Shown piece by piece: positions 1-5,095 of a stretch of 5,095 bases of DNA; the first letter of the stretch is position 1, and each line of letters opens with the position of its first letter. The translations under genes were made by a program, and so were the position numbers. The stretch lies in assembly GCA_946055365.1 (NCBI GenBank), contig CAMGFM010000120.1, forward strand, positions 1-5,095, read 5' to 3'. The stretch comes from an uncultured Prevotella sp. (GTDB lineage Bacteria; Bacteroidota; Bacteroidia; Bacteroidales; Bacteroidaceae). The notes under the pieces are model-generated. The model saw nothing but the letters and a program-made list of their open reading frames with translations, was not told the origin of the DNA and made no database searches.

Positions 1-15
1 TTGAAAAATAAGTGT

Positions 16-23
16 TACCTTTG
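16..23 (+). promoter_or_regulatory. Bacteroidota-type -7 promoter box (TAnnTTTG)
   Basis: The octamer TACCTTTG matches the known Bacteroidota primary sigma factor -7 consensus TAnnTTTG at every fixed position. The partner -33 TTG element would be expected about 20 bases upstream, which is before the first base of the window, so only half the promoter can be seen. Transcription would start near 27-32 and leave a leader of about 90 bases before the alkaline phosphatase ATG at 121. No ribosome binding site of E. coli type precedes that ATG; the sequence there is an A-rich CCTAAACA, as is usual in this phylum. The box is embedded in a perfect inverted repeat (18-36). Confidence 0.5.
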
Positions 24-36
24 TCAACAACAAAGG
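18..36. repeat. Perfect inverted repeat overlapping the promoter, possible operator
   Basis: CCTTTGT and ACAAAGG form perfect 7-base arms around the 5-base centre CAACA. The left arm covers most of the -7 box, so a protein bound to this dyad would block or contact RNA polymerase. A total length of 19 bases with a short centre suits a dimeric helix-turn-helix regulator. As RNA only the part after the start site would be transcribed, so a hairpin role is less likely, and no T run follows as a terminator would need. The dyad is seen directly; its function as an operator is inferred. Confidence 0.4.
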
Positions 37-120
37 GGCAAAAGCGCGATGCTGCCTCCCCCTCATGTGTCCGCTGCGCTTGAGGAATGGCACTGTCGGT
101 GTTTGTCTCTGTCCTAAACA

Positions 121-1272
121 ATGAAAAAAGCAAATATGTACACACCATTGAGAACCCTTTTAGGTGCGGCTGCCGTGATGTTTGCCGCCACCATCGCACA
201 GGCCCAGGAGGTAGCAAGGCACACATACGTACACGCCACCCCCTATGCCGTGGAGAAGATAACGCCGCCCAAAGGCACTAAGGCCAAGAACGTCATACTC
301 ATGATTGGCGACGGCATGAGCCTCATGCACGTCTACAGCGCGTGGACAGCCAACCGCGGCAGGCTGTGGCTCGAGAATGCACAATACACGGGGCTGTCAA
401 AGACATGGTGTCTTGACCGTCTCATCACCGATTCGGGCGCGGGAGGCACGGCACTCGCCACTGGCCACAAGGTGCTTTACCATTCTGTGGGCGTGGACAA
501 GGACGGACGGCCTCTCACCACACTCATTGACGTGGCAAAGGGTCTCGGCAAGGATGCCGGAGTGGCTGTGACGTGTCGTCTGTGGGATGCCACGCCCTGC
601 GATTTCTGCTGTCACAACACCGATCGTGACGATGAGGAGGGCCTTGTGGGCGATTATCCCGACTGTGGGGCAGACTTTGTGTTCGGAGGTGGCGCACAGA
701 AGTTCACCGGACGCAAGGACGGGCGCGACATCTTCGCAGAGCTTGAGTCAAAGGGCTGGCGCGTGATGCGCACTACCGCCGAGCTTATGTCTTGCAGCGA
801 GGGCAGGGTGTTTTGCGTGCCTTATGACGTGGACACACCGCTGCCCGACGAGCGCGGAGACCTGCTGGCGCGCGCCTCACTCAAGGGTATGGAACTCATG
901 AACCGCAACAAGAACGGTTTTTTCATGATGATAGAAGGCTCGCAGATTGATGACTACGGACATTTCAACCAGATAGACCTGCTCATAAAGGAGACTCTCG
1001 ACTTTGACCAGACCGTGGGCAAGGTGATGCAGTGGGCGGCCAAAGACGGGGAGACGCTTGTGGTGGTGACTGCCGACCATGAGACGGGCGGCCTCACGCT
1101 CGTTGACGGCAGCAAGGAGGAGGGACGCGTGGAGTGTGCTTTCTCTTCGCGCGGACATTCGGGCGTTATGGTGCCTGTGTATGCCTTCGGGCCGGGGGCG
1201 GAACAGTTTACGGGCATCATGGAAAACGCCGACATCTTCTGGAAAATAAAGGCCATACTCGGCGCGCGATAG
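121..1272 (+). CDS. Exported alkaline phosphatase (PhoA superfamily)
   Basis: This 383-residue protein is predicted to hydrolyse phosphate monoesters outside the cytoplasm using two zinc ions and one magnesium ion. Residues 1-28 form a signal peptide (MKK, hydrophobic stretch, then AQA before Gln29). The PhoA active site can be followed in order: NVILMIGDG with metal ligand Asp64; TDSGAGGTALATG with nucleophile Ser105; DATP with Asp156 and Thr158; HNTDR with a probable phosphate-binding Arg169; IEGSQIDDYGH with Glu272, Asp277 and His281; TADHETGG with Asp319 and His320; and RGHSG with His346. At 383 residues it is shorter than E. coli PhoA (about 470), so the extra surface elements of that enzyme are probably missing. 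ATG 121 is preferred because it supplies the Lys-Lys n-region; ATG 136 would also leave a signal peptide. Oddly for an exported enzyme it has nine cysteines, three of them between Asp156 and Arg169. The downstream hydrolase starts 52 bases after the stop, suggesting co-transcription. Phosphodiesterase or other PhoA-superfamily specificity is less likely given the full PhoA residue set. Confidence 0.93.
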   Translation: MKKANMYTPLRTLLGAAAVMFAATIAQAQEVARHTYVHATPYAVEKITPPKGTKAKNVILMIGDGMSLMHVYSAWTANRGRLWLENAQYTGLSKTWCLDRLITDSGAGGTALATGHKVLYHSVGVDKDGRPLTTLIDVAKGLGKDAGVAVTCRLWDATPCDFCCHNTDRDDEEGLVGDYPDCGADFVFGGGAQKFTGRKDGRDIFAELESKGWRVMRTTAELMSCSEGRVFCVPYDVDTPLPDERGDLLARASLKGMELMNRNKNGFFMMIEGSQIDDYGHFNQIDLLIKETLDFDQTVGKVMQWAAKDGETLVVVTADHETGGLTLVDGSKEEGRVECAFSSRGHSGVMVPVYAFGPGAEQFTGIMENADIFWKIKAILGAR

Positions 1273-1324
1273 CCCTCGGGCATTGGCGCAACCCATTTTT
1301 AATTTGCTGAAAAACATGCTTGAA

Positions 1325-2935
1325 ATGAAAAGACTGACAGCCTTTGCCGCCACGGCTCTGCTCGCCATGCTGCCCGTGGCCGCACAAAACCTCGTGTCTT
1401 CAGGCTCTCCGCTCTATAAACTGCCCTACAAGAACACCTATGTCATGGAGACGCTTGTGGCAGAAAACTCTTTCCGCACCGCCAAGGTGCAGAAGACCGT
1501 GCCTGGCACCTTTGCCCAGGCACGCAAGACACTGCCCGCACCCTACTGGGAGGGACACGACAAGGAGATAGAGATGTATTGGAAGGCATGGCAGATAGGC
1601 ATATCAAACATCTGCCAGCCGCTCGACGACTCGGGATTTGTCACTTCTTACATAGCCCCTGCCTACAATGGCAACATCTTCATGTGGGATGATGCCTTCA
1701 TAACCATGTTCTGCCGCTACGGGCAGCGTTTCTTCCCGTTTCAGAAGACGCTCGACAATTTCTACGCGAAGCAGCATCCCGACGGCTTCATCTGCCGTGA
1801 GATACGCGCCGACGGCAGCGACTGCTTCGGACGTTACGATCCCACAAGCACAGGGCCCAACATCCTGCCGTGGTCAGAGTGGCTTTACTATACGCAGTTT
1901 GGCGATGACAACCGTCTTAACCGTGTCTTTCCCGTGCTTGCCGCCTATTACAAGTGGCTCAAGCTCAACCGCACGTGGCGCGACGGCACCTACTGGAGCA
2001 GCGGATGGGGCACGGGCATGGACAACATGCCTCGTGTGCCAGACGGCTACAACACTATCTACAGCCACGGCCACATGGTGTGGCTTGACGCGTGCCTTCA
2101 GCAGATCATGATGGCCGACATACTGCTCAAGATGGGCTTCTATCTCGAGCGGTGGCAGGAGATAGAGGAGTTTGAGGACGACATCAAGATGCTCTCGGCC
2201 TACATCAGCGACAATATGTGGAGCGAGAGCGACGGCTTTCTCTACGACCGCTACCGCGACGGCACGCTTTCGTCAACGCAGGGCATCTATGCCTACTGGG
2301 CGTTGCACACCGACGTGCTTGACAAGCCGCGCCTCGACCGCCTCGTGTCTCACTTGCAGGACACCCTCAAGTTTAACCGCCCTCACAGAGTGGCGTCACT
2401 CGCCGCCGACCACCCAAAATACAAGGCCAACGGACGCTACTGGGTGGGCGGAGTGTGGCCCGGAGCCAACTATATGGTCATTTCGGGACTCGCGGGTAAG
2501 GGTTACCGCAGTCTTGCGCACGACATTGTGATGAACCACTACAACAATGTGCTGGCGGTGTATGAAAAGACTGGCACGCTGTGGGAGTATTACGCTCCAG
2601 AGGCGGCAGAGCCGGGCTTCATGGCGCGCAAGGACTTTGTGGGATGGACAGGATTGCCGCCCATAGCCGAGCTTATAGAATATGTGTTTGGCATCAGGGC
2701 GGACATGCAGCGCGGTCACGTGACTCTCGACGTGCATCTTACCGACGCCTATGGCATAGAACGCTATCCGCTTGGCGAGAATGGCAGCGTGACGTTCAAG
2801 GTGGCGCGCCGTGGCAGCGTGTCAGAAAAACCCAAAGTGACGGTCAAGACCGACGTGCCGTTTAAGATGACCATCGTGTGGGGTGACGGCGAGAGCGTGG
2901 AGGTGGACGTGAAGGCCGGCAGCCAGACGTTTTAG
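1325..2935 (+). CDS. Exported (alpha/alpha)6-barrel glycoside hydrolase, GH63/MGH1-like or trehalase-like
   Basis: This 536-residue protein is predicted to cleave a glycosidic bond in the periplasm or at the cell surface. Residues 1-20 are a signal peptide (MKRL, Ala/Leu-rich core, VAA before Gln21). The catalytic barrel, roughly residues 70-460, carries clan GH-G landmarks: FMWDDAF (120-126) early in the barrel, GTGMDNMPR with likely general acid Asp233, WVGGVWPGANY (373-383), LWEYYAPE with likely general base Glu421, and FVGWTGLPPIAELIEYVFG (438-456). The last 70 or so residues look like a small beta domain, as is common after such barrels. Asp and Glu in these contexts correspond to the catalytic pair of GH63 mannosylglycerate hydrolases and GH37 trehalases, which invert alpha-linkages. 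The substrate is not readable; an alpha-glucosidic or alpha-mannosidic bond is the best guess. A TTG at 1283 is in frame, but ATG 1325 begins the signal peptide directly and is chosen. The gene follows the alkaline phosphatase closely and probably shares its transcript. The fold assignment is strong; the exact family is less sure. Confidence 0.85.
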   Translation: MKRLTAFAATALLAMLPVAAQNLVSSGSPLYKLPYKNTYVMETLVAENSFRTAKVQKTVPGTFAQARKTLPAPYWEGHDKEIEMYWKAWQIGISNICQPLDDSGFVTSYIAPAYNGNIFMWDDAFITMFCRYGQRFFPFQKTLDNFYAKQHPDGFICREIRADGSDCFGRYDPTSTGPNILPWSEWLYYTQFGDDNRLNRVFPVLAAYYKWLKLNRTWRDGTYWSSGWGTGMDNMPRVPDGYNTIYSHGHMVWLDACLQQIMMADILLKMGFYLERWQEIEEFEDDIKMLSAYISDNMWSESDGFLYDRYRDGTLSSTQGIYAYWALHTDVLDKPRLDRLVSHLQDTLKFNRPHRVASLAADHPKYKANGRYWVGGVWPGANYMVISGLAGKGYRSLAHDIVMNHYNNVLAVYEKTGTLWEYYAPEAAEPGFMARKDFVGWTGLPPIAELIEYVFGIRADMQRGHVTLDVHLTDAYGIERYPLGENGSVTFKVARRGSVSEKPKVTVKTDVPFKMTIVWGDGESVEVDVKAGSQTF

Positions 2936-2965
2936 GCGGGTTTCTATATGCCCCGTATTCATATT

Positions 2966-2990
2966 AAGGCAGATTCTTTGAATCTGCTTT
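2966..2990 (+). terminator. Intergenic hairpin, possible weak intrinsic terminator
   Basis: GCAGATTC and GAATCTGC pair perfectly over 8 bases around the 3-base loop TTT. In RNA the stem extends to 11 pairs through one G-U and two A-U pairs. Three T follow the core stem, then C, so the T tract is short. It sits 30 bases after the hydrolase stop and 30 bases before the phosphoesterase ATG. It could end the upstream transcript, protect its 3' end from nucleases, or attenuate read-through into the next gene. The hairpin is seen directly; the terminator role is inferred and weakened by the short T run. Confidence 0.5.
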
Positions 2991-3020
2991 CAACAATACA
3001 CACACACATCACAGACAGTA

Positions 3021-3947
3021 ATGCTGACAAAAATGATAATAGTGACACTCCTGTTCTTCTGTCTCTTCGCCCTGAACGGCTATGCGGCAGAATATAAGAA
3101 GCAGGCAGAGTGCAGGGTGGTCATTGCCGCTGACCTGCACTTTGACATGCCGCCCGAGACTGACCAGTTTCATCACGTGCTTGCCATCAACGCCCTAGGC
3201 GACACCATGCGCATAGACGGCGTGATACTCGCTGGCGATCTTTTTGACAAGTCAGACCCTCGCATACTTGACCTCTACCGACAGAGATGGGAGCGCGGGC
3301 CTGCCTACAAGCAGATACACTATGACGTATATCCCTGTTTCGGCAACCATGACGTAAGCCCGGGCAGCGGAAGACCCGATACCGACAGGCTGGGCATGGA
3401 GTTCAATCTGCATTACCTTGACTCTACGCTCCTCGACATGAAGAGCCGCAAGCAGATAGTAAACCGTCACGCCTCAAGCCGTTCCTATTCGTTCAACCTC
3501 GGTGGCGCGCATTTCATCTGCGCGCAGCTGTGCGCAGGCGACACGAGCTACTGTGAGAGCAACATGGAGTGGATTGCCGACGACCTGCGCCGCTATGCCT
3601 CTGACGGAACGCCCGTGGTGTTCATACAGCACTATGGTTTTGACAAGTGGGCTCTGGAGTGGTGGGGCGAGGAGAGCCGTGAGCGTCTTGTGGATATGCT
3701 CGGCAACTATAACCTTGCGGCATTTTTCGTGGGCCACACGCATGAATCGTCAGTGCAGGAGTACAAGGGCATACGCGTATGTCAGGTAAACAACGCATGG
3801 AACGACGACGACGGCCCTGCATCTTTCGCCGTGCTGCACATCAAGGGCAAGAACGTGACGGTAGACACCTATGAGGTGCTTGACGACAAAGGCACAACAC
3901 GGCTCGTGAAGCCTTCGCTCTGCATGAAAGTGCCAATAAACAAGTGA
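3021..3947 (+). CDS. Exported calcineurin-like metallophosphoesterase
   Basis: This 308-residue protein has every block of the calcineurin-like phosphoesterase fold, which uses two metal ions to hydrolyse phosphate mono- or diesters. In order these are ADLH with Asp38 and His40, AGDLFD with Asp73, FGNHD with Asn109 and His110 (Asp111 follows), FIQHYG with His204, and FVGHTHES with His239 and His241. Residues 1-23 are a signal peptide (hydrophobic IIVTLLFFCLFAL, then YAA before Glu24), so the enzyme acts outside the cytoplasm. ATG 3021 is chosen; ATG 3033 would keep most of the hydrophobic segment and is a possible alternative. No extra domain is present. The substrate is unknown; the YDVYPCFGNHD context resembles envelope phosphatases and purple-acid-phosphatase-like members, not cAMP phosphodiesterases, but this is only a resemblance. 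It follows the hydrolase by 85 bases containing a hairpin, so it may be part of the same operon with attenuation. The leader just before the start holds a short AC run (2998-3008). Confidence 0.92.
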   Translation: MLTKMIIVTLLFFCLFALNGYAAEYKKQAECRVVIAADLHFDMPPETDQFHHVLAINALGDTMRIDGVILAGDLFDKSDPRILDLYRQRWERGPAYKQIHYDVYPCFGNHDVSPGSGRPDTDRLGMEFNLHYLDSTLLDMKSRKQIVNRHASSRSYSFNLGGAHFICAQLCAGDTSYCESNMEWIADDLRRYASDGTPVVFIQHYGFDKWALEWWGEESRERLVDMLGNYNLAAFFVGHTHESSVQEYKGIRVCQVNNAWNDDDGPASFAVLHIKGKNVTVDTYEVLDDKGTTRLVKPSLCMKVPINK

Positions 3948-4039
3948 CTGGTTTGGCGTGTGGACAAGCCCCGTGTGCCGTCTTGTGACGTGGAGCTGCC
4001 GCACTTCTTGTGGAGAAAAGCAGCACTGTGGATGCACAA

Positions 4040-4074
4040 TGACTTAATACAGATTTACTTTACACGGTTTTAAC
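4040..4074 (+). repeat. Candidate left terminal inverted repeat of the IS3 element
   Basis: The stretch begins TGACTTAATACAG and contains TTTACACGG about 20 bases in. IS3-family ends begin with TG and carry a conserved inner block often ending in ACACG-like sequence, so the layout fits. The partner repeat is outside the window, and the boundary rests on the TG and the change in base composition. The remaining A+T-rich bases up to the ATG at 4106 would be the orfA promoter and leader, although no clear TAnnTTTG box is present there. Confidence 0.3.
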
Positions 4075-4105
4075 AATTAAATTAAATAAATAAACCTTGT
4101 AAACA

Positions 4106-4510
4106 ATGAAAAAGGATCGTAAGCCCTCCCGTCGTTTTGACGACCAATTTAGACTTAGTGTATTGAGTGAATACTATGCAAGCGGCAGCTCCTACAATGC
4201 TATAGCGCGTAAATATGGCATAAGCAGTGGTAATGTTATCCAATGGGAACGCAAATATCGCGACAAATGTGTATCTTTGCCATCGGAATTAGAGGAACTG
4301 GAAAATCAGGTGTTTATGGCAAGAATAAAAAAGGAAAGCGCGTCTCCCCTCCCTAAGGGCGAACTGGAGACACTCAGAGACGAGGTGGCCCGTCTTCGCA
4401 AGGCCCTGGAGTATTCCGAGCTTCGCAACGAGGCACTGTCCGAGGTACTGAAAATAGGTAAGGAACAATACGGGATAGATTTGCTAAAAAAAGCTGGCGC
4501 CAAGCAGTAG
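4106..4510 (+). CDS. IS3-family transposase OrfA (helix-turn-helix DNA-binding subunit)
   Basis: This 134-residue protein is the upstream frame of an IS3 transposase. It binds the element's terminal repeats and, when fused to OrfB by frameshifting, targets the catalytic domain. Residues 9-52 form the helix-turn-helix domain (RRFDDQFRLSVLSEYYASG, then YNAIARKYGISSGNVIQWE). Residues 57-118 are rich in Leu and charged residues with heptad spacing (Leu90, Leu97; Leu87, Val94, Leu101), a leucine-zipper coiled coil expected to drive multimerisation. The length is slightly above the usual 90-120 residues for IS3 OrfA. The first 240 bases or so are A+T-rich while the rest is G+C-rich like the host genes. 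The ATG follows a TGTAAACA leader of Bacteroidota type. The gene ends 18 bases beyond the slippery run, overlapping orfB. Confidence 0.92.
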   Translation: MKKDRKPSRRFDDQFRLSVLSEYYASGSSYNAIARKYGISSGNVIQWERKYRDKCVSLPSELEELENQVFMARIKKESASPLPKGELETLRDEVARLRKALEYSELRNEALSEVLKIGKEQYGIDLLKKAGAKQ

Positions 4511-5095
4511 ACAACCTTCAGCTCAGACATCCAAAACAAGGTATCGGCTGTCTGAGTGGACTGTTTGGCAAGAGCCGTGAGGGTTATTATTCCGTAAGCA
4601 GGGAGAAGCGTAAGCGTCTGCGCCTCAACGAGACATCCGTCGTGGAGTCCGTGCGCCAGCTGCGAAGCGAGGCTCCCGGCTTAGGAGCGTACAAGATGTA
4701 TCTCATGTTAAAGTCCATATTCCCGGAAGAGATGCCCGGCCGCGACAAGTTCTACGAAATGATTCACAGAAACCACCTTATGCTGAAGCCCGAGCGCAGG
4801 CGTCACACAACCAATTCCAACCATAACTACCGCAAGTACAAGAACCTCGTCAGGGACTTTGTCCCTGACGGTCCAAACCGCCTCTGGGTTGCCGACATCA
4901 CATACATTGAGACGAATTCGGGCGTAGTCTACCTTCATATCGTGACAGACGCATGGACTCACGAAATCATAGGCTGGGCCATTTCTGACACGCTCCATGC
5001 GGAGCATACGCTGCGGGCGTTGCAGGCTGCCATAGACAACGCGGGCACATGCGACCTTAGCGGCCTGATACACCACTCTGACCGCGGGTCACAAT
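4462..5095 (+). CDS. IS3-family transposase OrfB (DDE integrase domain), 3' end outside window
   Basis: This is the -1 frame relative to orfA, open from 4462 after a stop at 4459 and running off the right edge. It is probably translated only as an OrfAB fusion by frameshifting at 4486-4492. The visible part gives 211 codons. After the slip site it reads SWRQAVDNLQ and GIGCLSGLFGKSREGYYSVS, then a helix-turn-helix-like segment (VVESVRQLRSEAPGLGAYKMYLML), then the retroviral-integrase-type core. The first catalytic Asp is in LWVADITYIE (codon at 4894) and the second is in HHSDRGSQ (codon at 5080), with 61 residues between them, as normal for IS3. The catalytic Glu, expected about 35 residues further on, is not in the window. 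There is no frameshift or stop in the visible part. A 122-residue open frame on the opposite strand at 4708-5076 is a shadow of this gene. Confidence 0.9.
4486..4492 (+). promoter_or_regulatory. Programmed -1 ribosomal frameshift site (seven A)
   Basis: The run A AAA AAA is aligned with orfA so that the zero-frame codons are AAA AAA. Slippage by one base back leaves both tRNAs paired and continues as AGC TGG CGC, which is the orfB frame. IS3-family elements are known to make their OrfAB transposase this way, usually on A6G; here the heptamer is all A followed by G. Without slippage translation stops at the TAG at 4508. The orfB frame has no ATG before 4696, which supports frameshifting as the route to the full transposase. 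Confidence 0.8.
4514..4557 (+). other. Potential RNA pseudoknot downstream of the frameshift site
   Basis: CTCAGACA (4522-4529) and TGTCTGAG (4549-4556) are perfect 8-base inverted arms, extended to 9 by a G-U pair, with a 19-base loop. Within that loop AAGGT (4538-4542) is the exact complement of ACCTT (4514-4518), which lies just upstream of the first arm. The order ACCTT, arm, AAGGT, arm is the interlocked arrangement of a pseudoknot. Some IS3-family elements use pseudoknots to raise frameshifting. The first pairing begins about 21 bases after the slippery run, longer than the usual 5-9, so a stimulatory role is uncertain. The complementarities are seen directly; folding is inferred. Confidence 0.35.

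Larger units (their letters stand above)
4040..5095 (+). mobile_element. IS3-family insertion sequence, left part only
   Basis: A two-gene IS3-type transposase (orfA, then orfB in the -1 frame) runs off the right edge of the window. The left boundary is estimated at about 4040, where sequence composition changes sharply from G+C-rich to A+T-rich and where a TG dinucleotide, the usual outer end of IS3-family elements, begins TGACTTAATACAG. The right end, its inverted repeat and the target duplication lie outside, so the left boundary cannot be confirmed by matching ends. Full IS3 elements are usually 1.2-1.5 kb, so a few hundred bases are missing. Both visible reading frames are intact up to the edge, so the element could be active. 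Confidence 0.85.

Noticed and set aside
61..85. CCTCA/TGAGG pairing in the alkaline phosphatase leader
   Set aside because: Five pairs around a 15-base loop is weak, and nothing in the leader matches a riboswitch or RNA thermometer I know.
87..281. Small plus-strand open frame starting upstream of the alkaline phosphatase
   Set aside because: It overlaps the signal peptide and N-terminal region of the phosphatase in another frame, has Arg/His-rich shadow-like composition and no start context better than ATG 121.
877..1368. 163-residue open frame on the minus strand
   Set aside because: It lies antisense to the alkaline phosphatase, whose catalytic motifs are complete, and its translation shows no recognisable domain.
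2973..2980. ATTCTTTG as a possible -7 box for the phosphoesterase
   Set aside because: It matches only the TTTG half of TAnnTTTG, has no TTG near the -33 position, and lies inside the hairpin.
2998..3008. AC dinucleotide run just before the phosphoesterase start
   Set aside because: Only 11 bases long and outside the coding frame; too short to support a claim of slippage-based phase variation.
4098..4120. TAAACAATGAAAAA shared by the alkaline phosphatase start (113-126) and the orfA start
   Set aside because: A-rich leaders plus Met-Lys-Lys starts make this 14-base match likely by chance in Bacteroidota; it does not extend further.
4708..5076. 122-residue open frame on the minus strand
   Set aside because: It is antisense to orfB, which shows clear integrase motifs in the plus-strand -1 frame; the minus frame is a by-product of codon bias.

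Overview
The window looks like chromosome from a Bacteroidota species, most likely order Bacteroidales (Prevotella- or Muribaculaceae-like). The evidence is an exact TAnnTTTG -7 promoter box at 16-23, A-rich sequence ahead of start codons instead of strong Shine-Dalgarno sites, frequent ATA isoleucine codons despite otherwise G+C-rich coding sequence, and signal peptides followed by Gln. The genus cannot be fixed from the sequence alone.

Layout, all genes on the + strand. Positions 1-120 hold a promoter element overlapped by a perfect inverted repeat, then a leader of roughly 90 bases. Positions 121-1272 encode an exported alkaline phosphatase of the PhoA superfamily with a complete set of catalytic and metal-binding residues. 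Positions 1325-2935 encode an exported (alpha/alpha)6-barrel glycoside hydrolase resembling GH63/mannosylglycerate hydrolase and trehalase. A short hairpin with a brief T run (2966-2990) lies between this gene and an exported calcineurin-like metallophosphoesterase (3021-3947). A G+C-rich spacer follows, then an abrupt A+T-rich stretch from about 4040, and then the left part of an IS3-family insertion sequence. That element carries orfA (4106-4510), a run of seven A for a -1 frameshift (4486-4492), and orfB, which is open to the right edge of the window at 5095. There is no gene-free stretch longer than 300 bases.

The first three proteins all carry export signals: two unrelated phosphatase folds and one glycoside hydrolase. 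A reasonable inference is a small envelope-located module that removes phosphate from, and cleaves, a phosphorylated glycan or other organic phosphate. The true substrate is not visible, and no SusC/SusD pair or regulator lies in the window. The alkaline phosphatase and hydrolase genes are 52 bases apart and probably share a transcript. The phosphoesterase may be transcribed separately or by read-through past the hairpin.

The IS3 element is an independent insertion downstream of the phosphoesterase. Its terminal Glu of the DDE triad and its right end lie outside the window. I found no convincing undescribed system. The points most worth a second look are the promoter-overlapping dyad, the cysteine-rich alkaline phosphatase, and a possible pseudoknot downstream of the IS3 frameshift site.
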